Assembly: GCA_963920525.1 (NCBI GenBank)
Contig: OY986436.1
Span: forward strand, 83,196,339 to 83,260,338
Direction of reading: 5' to 3'
DNA from: Dichetophora obliterata
Lineage: Eukaryota > Arthropoda > Insecta > Diptera > Sciomyzidae
DNA length: 64,000 nucleotides
Position 1 is the first letter of the stretch. Every line of letters begins with the position of its first letter. Position numbers and translations under genes: made by a program. Below the pieces are notes generated by a model, which was not told the origin of the DNA, made no database searches, and worked only from the letters and a program-made list of their open reading frames with translations. Positions 32,880-45,509 of the stretch are shown here, in pieces.

Positions 32880-34400
32880 AAGCTTCAAATTTATTTTTTC
32901 CATACTTAACTACTTTCCTTTTGCATGTTATACTTACTTTTGTTATGTACCTATGAAATTTAGTTTTTGATATATCTGCTTTTTACCTTTTTTAATGTGT
33001 TAGCGATCAAATATATTGTTTTTAAGAAATATTTTTTGTTTTCATTTCATTTCGACGATTTTATTTCAATTTCGAATTTTAAAGTTTTATTTATATATGG
33101 ATTGTTTTAGAGCATTAAGCATTAAAAATAAACCGTATTTAGGGTAGAGCGAGGATGATTTGACGAAAGGAGGTTTTGTCATTTTCAAATATAGCGGCAA
33201 CCCTGCTTTGTACAGAGCGCACACAAGTGTCAGTTATCGTCTGTCATCCGTTGAGCATTACATATGAAAATGCCAGTCGCATCTCTGACGTGCTTGTTGC
33301 TATACGCTTTTTTAACTTTTCTGGTGCTGTCTTCTTAATTTTTCCTACTTATATTTTTGCGTGAAATGTAATGGTTATACGTTACTCCTTTCACTCTAAG
33401 CAATTTTAACTAGTAATTATCCAATTAAGATTATTATATAATCAGTTGTGTAATAATAGTATTTGATAGTGTCGTTAAATTTAAAAATATGAGGTTAAGA
33501 TTGGTTGAAGGATTTATTGGTAGGAGGATTTATCAAATATTATGGTTCTTATACAATTTTCGTAGAGCTCTTATTGATATATTTTTCTTGTTATTATGCT
33601 TTTTATTATTATCATTTTAGTATAATATGCCTTAAATATACAAAAGAAAGCACTCTGAGAGGGTTCTTGACCAAGAAGGTCTTCAAAAAGCACTACTTTA
33701 CATTTAAAATAATATTGAAACCCTTACAAGTACGGCCCAAATATAAAACGTAAACAAAAAAACGTTATTTTATCGGCTGAAGATTTTTCTTGAAATCGTG
33801 TGGGAAGCGAGTTCCTGTTAAATACTCCTAAGGCTCTGTCAAATTCTCCTCACAAGTAGAAAGATTTGTCACTTTTCCCATTTCCTCTTTTTCACTCCAT
33901 CCCAAGAAAACGGTTTGGTAAGCACATTTAGAATATTAATGATTTAGAAATGAAAGCAATAAAAATAATTTTTTAATATAAAAATAAATTAAGAATATAA
34001 AAGAAAATGTATTTTTATTGGTTGCCAGATGCAATATTTTAAGCAATCCCACCGAAAAAAATTCTAAATATGGCCCTGGTCAGGCATACATAAGTCTTTA
34101 AAATTTATGTTGAGTATGGCACTTAAAAGACTTTAGTGTGAATTACTCAATTAAGCCGTTACATTTTTTCTCAAAATTAGCGTACTGTACGCTGAAGTTA
34201 AATGGTACTAAGCTAAATTCAAAATGCACATAATCGTCCATCTAAGAAGCTTATACTATGGGTCGATTTATACCGGTCGAAAGAAAATCACGCCCCTGTA
34301 GAGGTGAGTTTAACCGTGGAAAAGACTAAGAAGGAATTAGCTTTGTCTTGGCCGAAGTTAAAATACCCCATCAGCCGTGTTTAAGTGTATTCAAATGTTT
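32880..34400. other. No gene seen
   Basis: This is AT-rich sequence with no supported gene. GGCAACCCTG near 33191 and GGTTGCCAG near 34021 resemble TE termini but do not form a convincing pair. Confidence 0.3.
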
Positions 34401-34417
34401 AAATGTTTTTATGTTAA

Positions 34418-34425
34418 TGACGTCA
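34418..34425. promoter_or_regulatory. CRE-like palindrome TGACGTCA
   Basis: This is a perfect 8-bp cAMP-response-element palindrome. It is one of three related sites in about 900 bp, the others being at 35178-35185 and 35311-35319. No promoter is identified nearby. Confidence 0.3.
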
Positions 34426-35164
34426 CTCTTTTTTTTAAATTTCACTAATTCTGAATAATTATATTTTTTTTAAAAAATATTTTTAAATAATCAGCTTTAA
34501 AGTTGATAAAGGAAAAAACCAATTCTTTTAGGTGAAAATGGAATTGCACAAGGAAACTCTTACACATGGTTCCTATATTTAAAAAGGATAAGCCAAAATC
34601 TCTTCAGTGGGTGTCAACATGCAATAACAATAGAGTTCAGCTACTGCAGTTTTCTCGCACTTTCTCCGCAGTTTATCATCTTAAGAACCAATCCCAATTT
34701 AATTCAAATAATTCAACGATATCGATAAGAATGATTCAAAGCAATCTAAAGTGATAAAAATTTACCCACTCTAATATGGGTTGGGCTCAGGGACAACACA
34801 AGACATAACAACTAACCACACGTTTACATAGATCTAATTATTAGTTTTCAATCTACTTTTGAGTTGAACTTTCGATAAGTTAACATCAAAAAAGCTGCAG
34901 TTGTTAACATAGGTACTCATTCGATTTAAAGAAGCAGTAGCCATATAATTTGCTCCACTAAAAGATAAGTAAGTTAAATTGTTAGCGTTTCTACTACTTC
35001 TACAGTTGGTGCTAAAAATTAAAAGAGTTAGGAGTTCTGAAGAATCCAATACACCAGTTAAAAGTTGGTGTAAATCGGACACTATCAGTTTTTACAGAAT
35101 TTTTAATAGTTTTAAGCGATCGTCTGTATTAAAGCGATTCAATGTGGTTATAGGTTATGAAAAT

Positions 35165-35395
35165 ATTCAATTTTATGTGACGTCACAATATTTATAACCA
35201 GCGGACAATCAATTAGCTTCTAATAATACCTTGTTTGTCAAATTATGATTAGAAAGTTAGGGGATTATTTTACTTTCTGTCCCGTAGAAAGCGCCATATT
35301 AAATTTTATGCGACGTCACATAAATTTTCTTCAGCGGACGATGTAACGCTTCTAACGGTACCTCATTTTCTTATGTCACAAAAAAAAATTTGTAC
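35165..35395 (+). repeat. Tandem duplication carrying CRE-like palindromes
   Basis: Two units about 135 bp apart share TTTTATGTGACGTCACA / TTTTATGCGACGTCACA, CAGCGGACAAT / CAGCGGACGAT, and GCTTCTAATAATACCT / GCTTCTAACGGTACCT. The first unit retains a perfect TGACGTCA and the second has CGACGTCA. Confidence 0.7.
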
Positions 35396-35518
35396 GATAA
35401 TCGTAATCAATCTGTAAGTTTCGATCACGATTGCCTCCACCCAAAAAAAAAATTAATTTCCTAAGCCAAAATATCTGAAAATTCTTCTATTGGTTCTACA
35501 GGAACAAGGTTCTTCTAA

Positions 35519-36148
35519 AGGCCCAACCAAGTTATGCTTAAGCAAACAAAAATTTGAGAGCAAAAGCACACTTACACAGCAATATATGAAGTCGCCCAAG
35601 TTTTGTCCAAGCATTCCTTTCGTTCAGTTTTTTAACTTTCGTTTACTTATTTAAACTTGAGAAAGAGCGCTTGACATCGTAGTTTGCTGAACAGAATAGG
35701 GTTGCCAACAGTATTGAGAATGTGTTTAATTAAAATTTTATTATTTGTATGCCAAATTTTTCAATGAAAAATATTATTTTATTTATGTTTGTGTATATTT
35801 AAGCAAATCATTGAAAATATGTATATTTTTGCTGAGAAATTGTGCGCTTGCAACAGCTTATAAGTCAAGCAGCACAATAAACATGTTTTTGTGGTGGCTG
35901 ATGGCAACTCTTTTTAACATATCCATAAAAAATTTTTTATCTGTCAATTGAAAAAAAAGCACTAATTTATTTATTCAAAATTAATGCAGATCGCAATTTT
36001 GTTGATAAACTCATACAAATTGCTAAAAAACGTAAAAACATATATAAAAAAACTGACAGGCACTGACAGGCATCAACAAATTTATCAAAGAACTTTTTTA
36101 ACTTTTCTCTGAGACTTTTGCTTGCTTAAGCATAACTTGGTTGGACCT
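35519..36148. mobile_element. MITE with AGGYCCAACCAAGTTATG ends, TAA duplication
   Basis: The ends AGGCCCAACCAAGTTATGC and, inverted, AGGTCCAACCAAGTTATGC continue in register through TTAAGCAARCAAAA, giving termini of about 35-40 bp. TAA flanks both sides (35516-35518 and 36149-36151), fitting a PIF/Harbinger-type TWA target. The 630-bp interior is non-coding. Confidence 0.8.
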
Positions 36149-36258
36149 TAAAATTTTGCAAAATCTTTGCTTCAGCGATTCACACTCATTGTCCTTACAA
36201 TATTTTTCAGCCTCAACAAAAGGTTTTTCTAATTCTATATTAATATCAATTTAAATTT

Positions 36259-36368
36259 AAAAGGTTGCATTTACCCTAATATTTGTAATAGACATTTTTT
36301 TATTTAAAAATCCAGGGATGAACAATTAAAAAAATGTTTATTACAAATATTTGTGTAAATGCAACCAT
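36259..36368. repeat. 110-bp hairpin (snap-back MITE-like)
   Basis: AAAGGTTGCATTTACCCTAA...ATTTGTAATAGACATTTTT pairs with the downstream AAAAATGTTTATTACAAAT...GTAAATGCAACCATTT. The arms are about 43 bp and the loop about 25 bp. Confidence 0.7.
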
Positions 36369-36369
36369 T

Positions 36370-37100
36370 TCAATTAGGGGCTTATTTAAGGGGCTCAAAT
36401 CGTCCGGGACTTCCTTTATACATACATACCGGTCGAACACATATACCGCTCCATTTGCTTCGCCGTAGTCGGGTGATAAGCCCTTCAATTATAAAATACA
36501 AAATATGCAAAATATTAAGTCAATACATTAATTTTGGAACTTTAATTAAATTTTTTTTAAATTAACAACTTTGAGAGCATATACAAAAATTAAGCATAGT
36601 TGCAAAATTAAAATCAATTGTAATAATTTTGTGAAATTTAAGAAGTAAGGCACGTTTTCATGAAGGCATTTTGTATGGAAGGTAAACATGGTTTTCACTT
36701 GATTTTGACAAATTCACACTCAGAGTGCATATTTTAGGTTAAAAATTTCTAAGAACACAGCCAGTTTTAGAAATTCAGGGGTGAATCTGATGTTTAAAGT
36801 ACAAATACGAGTTCATTAAGCAACCTGGGTTTGTGACCTCACTTTCAAATTTCAGCTCAACGACATTGAGGAAAATTGGAAAAAAATCAAGATTCCAATA
36901 AGTTGTTTTTAAAATCAACAAGATACGGCTATGCGCACTAATAACATCCCAAATTTTTTCTAAAACAGTATAATTTGTTCAGTCATTGTTCAGTCAAGTC
37001 TGGCATACTTTGGATAACTAATACAATATGCTTATTGGCCTTAAATCGGATGGTTCGTAAGCAATCGGATGGTTCGTGAAATTGAAACTTGTGAGGAAGC
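36370..37100. other. No gene seen; short tandem repeat near 37045
   Basis: There is no supported gene. ATCGGATGGTTCGT occurs twice in tandem (about 37045-37076). Confidence 0.4.
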
Positions 37101-37110
37101 ATATGGGCAT

Positions 37111-40100
37111 TACTTACTTACTTAGGCTGCCATAACAACCCGTGTTCGGGTTTCAGACGACCTCAACAACTCTCGCCAGGCGCCTCTGCTTTGCACGTGC
37201 CCTCTCCATTCGTATAAGTGTGGTTAGGTCTTCCTTGGTCTGGTCCATCCATCGGAGGATCCAACTACCCTCGCCTCGAGCACATGGACATGACCCAGCT
37301 ATCGCAATCGCTGTACAGCTAAACGCTGAACTACGTCACTGTCTTCCTATGAAAAGCTCTATAGCTCACACAGCTCGTGGTCCATTCGGATGCGATAGTC
37401 ATCACTGACTCGAACAGGACCAAAGATTTTGCGAAGGACCCAGAGCAGCTGGGTTAGTTTGAGAATATAGCTCTGCTTCAGTGCCATAAAGAAGCACAAG
37501 TAGAACGACCGTCTTGTAGAGTGCTAGTTCTGTCGATCGAGAGAGGGCTCTGGAACTTAGTTACTTACTGAGCCGATAGTAGCACCTTTTAGAAATAGTT
37601 GTTCTTCGCTTTATCTTCAGGCCTACACCGTTATTGTTGTGTATGTCGGTGCCAAGGTATATAAACTCCTTGACTACTTCGAAATTTTAGCTGCCGGATG
37701 AAACGTGGGAGTCTAGATGCCACGCTCCCTTGCTTGTAGACAGCATATACTTTGTTTTGAACTTTACCGTCAAACCCGCTTTGGCTGATTCCTTTTCGGT
37801 AGCTGTGAAAGCAGCGGTGACATTTCTCTTGGTTCTGCCAACAATATCAATATCATTAGCGTTATTAAGGAGCTAGACACCTTTGTAGAAAATGGTGCCA
37901 TTACCATGCACACCGATCTTTCGTACGATCCCCTCCATAATAATGTTGAAGAGATCACAAGATAACGAATCGCCTTGTCTGAAACCTATTTCGGCATTGA
38001 AAGAAGAAAGTCTTACCAACTTTCCAGGTTCACCGAACTCAGACATTGTTGCGTATAGGCAATACATTCTTGGGCTATCGAACGCAGCTTTATAATCGAC
38101 AAAGAGATGATGGGTGGCAATTTGGTTTTCGTGGGTTTTTCCAAGATTTATCGTAGTGTAAAAAATCTGTTCTATTGTAGATTTTCCTGGTTGAAAGCCA
38201 CACTGATAAGGTCCAATAAGTGTTTTTGTAATCGGCTTTAGTCTTTCGCACAGTACGCTTGAGAGAACCTTATATGCGATGGATATAAAACAGACACCTC
38301 GATAGTTGGTGCAGAGTGTTGGGTCTCCTTTCTTAAGTAATCGGGCAATTTTTTCATCTAGCCATATTTTGCTGATGAGCTGATGCATGCGCCTCACCAC
38401 TTCATCGCCGCCGGTTTTAAACAATTCAGCTGGCAGGCCGTCAGCACCCGCTGCCTTATTGTTTTTAAGTCGCTGGATGGCAACTCGAACCTCTTCATGG
38501 CTAAGTGGTGGTACTGCCACTCCGTCATCGTTGATTGGTGGTGCTGCACTGTGTTCTCCATGGGAGGAATCGTCACCAGTAAGTGATTGGAGAAGTACTG
38601 TTTCCACAAACTCAGCACACACTGCATATCCGTAACCAGATTTTAATTTTCATATCTTCAAGTGGATGCACCGGGCTTGAAATCTTGGGTTAGACGCTTA
38701 ACCTGTCGATAAAATTTTCGTGCATCCTTATTGCCCTGGTACTCCTCTAATTCCTCACGCTCGGGCTTTTCCTGCTCTCTTTTTTTTGCGTCTGAAAAGG
38801 CGCCTCTCTTCCTTCCTCTTTTCGCGTTAATTTTCTCGCACGGCTCGCTTTACAGCTGACTGCAGTGTTTTTCTGTATGCAGCGTTTTTTACTGCTGTCG
38901 CTATGCCACACTCCTGATTAGACCATTAGTTGCGGGCGCCGGAACCCAAGGACTTCCTCAGCGGCAGCGTTGATGGAGTGGGATATGTGCGCCCAAAGTC
39001 CGCCGGCGTCATTGGGCTCAGGGGTTGGTTGGTTGAACATGGCAGAGAGTTGAGCGGGAGTAGGCCTCGGCAGTCCGTTGTAATTGGAGCTTAGCGACAT
39101 CTAGCTTTTGTTGCATTCCTGTGCGTATGATCTTTGCATTGCACAATTGCATGCGGATCTTGGCTGCAACAAAATAGTGGTCGGAGTCAATGTTGACCCC
39201 CCGACACGTACACATATTCAGAACATTAGAGGCGTGCCTTCCGTCGATTACAACGTGATCAATTTGGTTTCGCGTTTTTTGATTCGGAGACAGCCATGTG
39301 TCCTTATGGATGTCGAGGTGTTTAAATCTGGTGCTACTAACTGCCATATTTCGTGCCGCGGCAAAGCCGATCAGTCTTAGACCGTTATTCGTGAAGGTTT
39401 CATGAAGGCTGAAGTGACCGACAGTGGGGCCAAAGATGCCTTCCCTCCAGACTTTCGCATTAAAATCGCCGAGGACTATTTTTACGTCATGGACCAGAAG
39501 GTGATCGCATACGTCCTCAAGACTAGCATAGAAAGCGTTTTTGATGGTTTCAGCCTTTTCCTACGTCGGGCTTTTGCGCAAATTAGGCTAACATAGAAGA
39601 ATTTCGCCTTAATGCGAATCGAGGTCAGTCTTTCGTTCGCGGGTGTGAGTCGTGAAACAAGGTGGCGAAGTTTCCGGCTTACGACAAATCCACATCCGAA
39701 TTAGCGTTTCTCCGCATGGCAGTTGTAGTAGATATCACAGTCTGTTCGTTTAGAGCAGCCTTGCCCTTTTCATCGAATTTTCTGGATGGCGGTGATGTCA
39801 GTTTTTATTGTTTTGATGAATTCCACCAGTTGGATAGTGGCACCTTCCCTATAAAAGGTCCGGACACTCCAGGTGCACATCCGCAAATTATTGTCCGTTT
39901 TTCGTTTGCGGTGGTCGTCAACGTAATTGAGGTTCTTATCCGAGGCTGGTTTGGTTTTCATTGGGTAGTAATAATGTGGCGGGACCCAAACCCTGCGCAC
40001 ATTTCACGTTTAAGGGCCACGGGATGACCCCTCAAAATTGACGACATGAGGACAACTAGGGAGTTTTGGACGAAAAGGTGCTTTTTTTTAGGCGACACCA

Positions 40101-40344
40101 ACAGGAACAGGTTATAGGGATGTGTGGGTTTTTCGTTCAAGCCGTAGCGCTTGTTTGACGCTACGTCTTTCTACTCCCTTGCTGGTCACCCGCTGTATTG
40201 TCCGCGACCGCTTATTTGTTAAGTTAAATTTATTCGCGGCTAAACTTCATATCTGGAGGCCGCCTACTATCCGGACCCTGACCCGTCTGGTGGCGTACAG
40301 CTAAGCCCCCGCAGAATACCCTTTTATTCCACGGACCGTAATAT
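37111..40344 (-). pseudogene. RTE-type LINE, apparently full-length, degenerate, 9-bp duplication
   Basis: Reading down the minus strand from 40344: a 5' leader, an endonuclease N-terminus (MCTWSVRTFYREGA, ITAIQKIR near 39780), an endonuclease C-terminus (NQIDHVVIDGRHA, DSDHYFVAAKI), a broken linker, then RT (NNKAAGADGLPAELF, KKGDPTLCTNYRGVCF, YQCGFQPGKSTIEQI, FVDYKAAFDSP, RQGDSLSC). The catalytic YADD segment falls in the degraded part below 37880. The 3' end is (TAAG)n. TATGGGCAT lies on both sides (37102-37110 and 40345-40353), a 9-bp target duplication that marks the whole insertion. It is the same family as 21467-23885 but older, with many stops and frameshifts. Confidence 0.85.
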
Positions 40345-40354
40345 TATGGGCATA

Positions 40355-42470
40355 TGCATCATTACACTCAGATTAAGGGGAAGTCGTAGATGTGGATGTA
40401 GAGCTACCAATAAAATAATGATTTAAAAAGTAATTTTTAATTCGAGTCGTTTCGTTTTCCTTGCCACACACACAAAAGTCTTCATGCTGTTTTTATAGTT
40501 AAGTAAGATTCAATTTTGACACGAAAAAAATCTTTTTTGAGTGCTTGAGAGAATAAGTTCCTTCAATCCTGTCTTTTCTATACTCTTCCCAGTTTTAAAA
40601 ATTGCTGTAACTAGCGCAACAGCTGGTATCTCGAACGTTAAATACTTTTTTGATGAATTTAACCATTTTTATGTTATGTTGGCTAACATAATTCAAAGTC
40701 ACTATCGCGTTAAGCGAAAAATGTCACTGTCGCGGCACGTTATTGACTATGAGATCATCACTATAAGCGCGTAGTATTTGATAATACCTATAAACCTTTA
40801 ACACACATTTTCATTCTAATCGTATGAGCGGTTAAGGAGTTTTTGGCGGTATTCTAAAAAATTTGTTATAAAACGCCCTCTGTTGTAACAGAGGTAGATT
40901 GTGCCAAAACATTTATCGTATCTAGATCAAAATAGATAGCGCCAAAACACTCACCGTCGCTAAAAATTTCTATATACAAAATTTCATGCTAATCGTATAA
41001 TTAGTTTAGGAGTTTAGGGCTGTTTCCCCAATCGCAGCGACACCTACAGAGTCCAATTGTGTTTCTATTCCTTGGAGCGACCCATTCAAGCACACACAAC
41101 ACATTTTATCAAAATCCGTCCAGGCGTTAAGTAAGAGTTCAACTACAAACACACGTACAGAAGAATTGTATCGTCGTAGCGCGTGCAATACGCAGCAATA
41201 TAGCTATTAGGACGTAAACTTCTTCTTTTCAAAATTTTTAGGTGCTGAGCGGAATTCGAAAGTTCGTTAAGAAAAATCTTTTGAGAATTTTTTCAGATTT
41301 TTGAAAAAAGTATTTTTTCAAAATAATACTTGTGCTTTCACCCAGAATGAGTGCCTAACTGAAAAATATAATGTCCCAACGATCTTATTTAGAAAGAAAA
41401 ATGTTCAAATTTTATTTTCATAGAGTTGAAAGAGAGGTTCCAGCTGTTTTAATTTTGCTGTTTTTTTAAACAATAAATTTCTCCAAATTTTCGCTTTTAA
41501 TATAAAATCTCAGTATGCAGTTTTAAACAACATTCAAAATTAAGTAATCAATGGAAAAAAAATGTTAATTCATCTTCTAGTTTTTACCGAAGTTACGCTC
41601 ATTTAAAGTTTTAAAAATATGTAATTTTTGCGGTTAATTTATTAGTGTGAGCAACGACTGTATAAATAACATTTATAAAGTTTCAAGTCAGCAATAAGTG
41701 CAATGAAAGATGGGTTTTTTACTCATTTTCAGAAAAAAAATTGAGTGGAATTTTAGTGCAACGAATAATTATAAAAGGTTTTATTTTTCAGTGCCAAAAT
41801 AGAACTTTCCCAGCAGCGGATTTGCCAGTGGCTACCATAGAACTAATACAGAATAAATTACCAGGTAAGGAAGCATTACTTTTTTCAAAAAGTAATGCGT
41901 CTGCATATAGCAGAAGTAATTAACTCATACCTCATTACCTGAAATGTAGCATACAAGGAAAAGTAATGCAGTGATATTTATAACTTAATACAAGTAGTAT
42001 GTTACTCCATAACTTCTAGGTAATACTGAAGGGAGGCGATCACTTACCTCCTGTCTCATTCAATGTTAAATGTAAGGCCTTTTATGCATAGTAAGGTAAT
42101 ATAGTCGAAAGTAGTGGTCATTACAAGGAAATTGATGCTTCATATATTCGGAATATATTCCATCCGCTACTGGGTTTCTACCCGAAATTTTCAAAAAAGA
42201 ATTAAAAAAAATAGTTTTTTTTTTCTGGAAACTTGTGAGTCGTCTGTGAAAGTTTATTTATTATTATTTTTGTATGCATGCTATTGGTATATTACAAAAT
42301 GATTACATATACATATGTTCTCTATACATTCTTTAATTATTTTATTTGGTTTCATTTGAGGTTAGTCCCACAAAGCGTTTGAATGTATATTATTTCTTCA
42401 TATTTTTAGACTTTAAAATGACCAGTTTTTAATTACCTTTAAAAATCATTGGATTTCAGAAACTGAGAAT
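40355..42470. other. No gene seen; repeat-like text at 40790-41210
   Basis: At 40790-41210 the words ATTCTAATCGTATGAGCGGTTAAGGAGTTT and ATGCTAATCGTATAATTAGTTTAGGAGTTT form two diverged units of a dipteran repeat. At 41873-41898 GCATTACTTTTTTCAAAAAGTAATGC is a near-perfect short hairpin. I see no coding region. Confidence 0.4.
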
Positions 42471-42479
42471 GAAAAAAAT

Positions 42480-43245
42480 AACCATCTTTGATATGCGGAT
42501 TAGTGCGAATATATGTGTCACCATCAACACATCGCATCACAATCATTCACATCCACTTAAACAACAATCAACATAACAAACACAAATTAACACCAGTCAA
42601 CAGATTCAACGGTGGGTACAAAAAGCAACAACAACAACAACAAAAACAGCAAACATGTAAAGTGCATTTATCACCCGAAAATCACACATGAAACAAACAA
42701 AATGGAAAGGAACACAACGGAAGAGTGTTCAGACAACCATCTGAATAGTGGAGACGACAACATGCAGATAAAGTACGGATGAGGTGATATGAGGTACCTA
42801 AGTTAACTGAGCGGGTGATGAAATTCAAATGGAACACCGACTGATGACGACTGAATACTGAGAAACGGATGGATGGATGGCGGAAACAACAAACAACAAC
42901 TCAAACAGAGTTTGAGTGAATGAGAATGAATGAATGTCAAGTGTTGATGTATGTACCGCAAAACAAGACCAAAAATTGCTGCTGCTTTCACTAACACAAC
43001 CATAACTAGCGCCATGAGCCAGCAGCCAGGAGCCAGGACCTCATAAAGAACTGCTTAAGTGATGTGATGATACGCTGATGCTGATGCTGAGCCGAACTTC
43101 ATGGTAAAGATAACAAACTGCAAAGTGTTTAGAGATGTTGTGCGACAACAATACCAACATCAGCAGTAAAAACAACAACACACATGCAAACACACTCAAC
43201 AAGCAGTTGATATTCATTGGCAAAAACAATGCAATTAATTTCACT
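42480..43245. repeat. CA/CAA-rich low-complexity DNA flanking the host exon
   Basis: The stretch is rich in CAACAA, ACATCA, GGATGG and GATGCTGATGCTGA words, for example CAACAACAACAACAAAAACAGC near 42629. It lies immediately 3' of the exon at 43253-44186 (minus strand), so it is intron if that exon is real. Confidence 0.6.
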
Positions 43246-43252
43246 TACTTAC

Positions 43253-44186
43253 CCCGCACGCAGAGAACCATCATCACTGAACGCCATTCCGATCCAATCG
43301 GAACTGAGGGAATGCCACGTCCTCTCCAGCTGTTGTTGTTGGTGCTGGTTTTCACATTGCTGGTGATGAATTTTGTAGTTGTTGATTTGATGATTGCCAC
43401 TTCTACTAGAGGTCGTTTGCGTCGAAGTCGTGCTGGGATTCAGCAGCTCTTCTGCGTTTATCTGCTGCTCCACCAAATCGACCTGCTTTTCGGGTGTCTT
43501 CTTTGGTGCATAATGCTGAATGTTGCTGCTGTCAAGCCTTTTAGCATTGTCAGAGAAGTTATTGCTGTTGTTGTTATTGTGGTGTGAGGCCACAACGTTG
43601 TTAGAACCATCAACATTATTGTGCACGTCAACAGCTCTGACTGCATAACGGGAATCCATCAAACTGGTGATGTCGGCTCGGCAAGTGTCAGCAGCAACAA
43701 TGCCGGGACAACAATTGTTGGCTGACACACTTGATGTTGGTTTAGTTGTGAGTGGTTTTTGTTGATTCCGACAAACGTCGACATTTTGATCCAGCATTTG
43801 TGCCTTTAAAGTTGAGCGCTTGTCTCCGGGTGCTACAGCATCATCCTCATCCTGAAGGTATCCTGTTGACGATAGGTCATGAATTGTTACCGCTGTTGGG
43901 TTGCTTATGGGTGGCTGGGGCATAGGTCGAATCGGTGCTAAGTCAGTTGAGAATTCCTGCGACATTTCCTGGTAAAGCGGCTTTTCGACTGTTTTCTCCA
44001 GTTTTGAGGATATATCTGTTGTTTTTATTGCTGTTGTTTCAGTTGTCATTTCATTGCTATTGACAGTCATCAGTTTCACTTGGTGGGATCTTGTAAGTTT
44101 CTGATATGCAGGCGTTGCACTTGGACTCGAACATTGCTTCATGAGGCTGGCCGCATCTTCTGCCACTGCATTCACGGGGCATATAT
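43253..44186 (-). CDS. Internal exon of an unrecognised host gene
   Basis: On the minus strand a polypyrimidine tract ends in TTTTCTTTGCAG just above 44186, and a strong donor GTAAGTAAG follows 43253. The 934 nt between are open in one frame, for about 311 residues. The exon starts after a partial codon (two bases) and also leaves two bases before the donor. The protein is polar and low in aromatics. It has Thr/Ser-rich segments, an acidic DEDD patch, an Asn/His run (HHNNNNSNN), a Gln run (HQQQQ) and an ordered-looking end (RTWHSLSSDWIGMAFSDDGS). I recognise no domain. Such regions are common in large regulatory or cytoskeletal fly proteins. No other exon could be assigned, so the gene is partial here. 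Confidence 0.75.
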
Positions 44187-44189
44187 CTG

Positions 44190-45490
44190 CAAAGAAAAAA
44201 TTGGAGGAGCGAGTTGAAATGTAAATATATTAATTTCAATCATATTTTTCAACGTCATTCCATAAGGATTCGCACAAAGACATTACAAATGACATCAGCG
44301 CTTCAAAGCAATTACTTTCAATTACGCTCCACCTCACAGAGTCGGAACAGAGTTAGTGTGACACTCTTGGCTAAGACTAAAAACTACTTCATTTTTGTAA
44401 GCAAATGTTGGAGGCAATCTAGAAACTCCTCCATAGACTGTAAAAAAAAATTTTAAAAAATACAGTGTTACATTTATCTTCGACCCGCCCCTGTTTGTCT
44501 TGTGGATTCTATAACTTGTAGGCATCCACGTTTCATACACTTCGTTTGCAACCGCCATTCTTTGCCTTTGTTGGCGTTGACATTGACGAAGCGCATTCGC
44601 ACTCCGGCTCTCTTGACTTTCTGCCCATTGAAGACATGTGCGCAAGCCTACCTCGCTGCAGCTGTTGCAGCTGATGTTGTTGACCAGCGACTTGCGACTT
44701 TCACGTGATGAACGAACGAATCAAATCGAGGCATGTCAGTTATTAATGCGGTACATTTCTGTCTTAATGGCTAATTCAAAGGTTGACAGATACGCGTAAT
44801 TCATTTACATTTCCGTGGACTAGCTTGGCTCTTTTCGCTGGACGGGGCTTATTTTGGTTGGGTTTCTTAATGTAATGGCCATGTTAAGAAATGACTACGG
44901 CGAATATGATGAGGCCATCACGAATTTGTGATGGCAAAAACGATAAGGAGATAGACTAAAACAACAACAAAAAGTTACCATCATATTGTGTGCAGGTAAG
45001 TGCGGGTCAAAATGAATAATGATCTTCGATGATGATTTAAAATTCGAAAAAAGTTGAATTCGTAAAAAGTATAAGTGCGAATAAATATACTTCGAGGCGA
45101 AGATCCCGAAAGCTTTTTATGATTATCTGTTTATGGAAATTGATAACTCCGATCCTGGGACTATTTTAAAATCAAAAATTTATTAGAAGTAAAAATAATT
45201 ACTAGTTTTTTCAAGAAATTTTTTTGTATGAATTGAAAAAAAGAGTTCAATAAAATTGAATTTATTTTATTTAAAACTAACTGACTTGACAAACGTTGTT
45301 TTGACATCTAAATTATTGAAGAAATCGATCGTTTTTTTGAAATTTTCAAATATGTTGTTATGAAAAAATGTGATCGCAGTTCATAAAACATTACATTTCT
45401 AAAGTTAGGTTCATTTAGAGTTTCACTCGCAAAATATGAGCAGGTTTTATTGGAATTTTCGGTTTTTTGTTTTATGAATATGTAATTTGT
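44190..45490. other. Intron or flank; no second exon supported
   Basis: On the minus strand a CAA/CAG-rich stretch near 44690-44655 ends CAGCGAG|GTAGGC, which could be a donor. Its frame has a stop just upstream and no acceptor I trust. The rest is AT-rich. Confidence 0.35.
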
Positions 45491-45509
45491 AATTGTATTT
45501 GAATAAAAA

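Noticed and set aside
36259..36368. microRNA precursor
   Set aside because: The arms are about 43 bp with a GGTTGCA end typical of small inverted-repeat elements; there is no conservation evidence.
37892..39380. Several plus-strand open frames of 60-90 codons
   Set aside because: They are antisense shadows of the minus-strand RTE LINE.
44334..44645. 103-codon minus-strand frame as an upstream exon
   Set aside because: It is partly Gln/Arg-rich, but no acceptor or donor pair fits, and its second half is AT-rich non-coding text.
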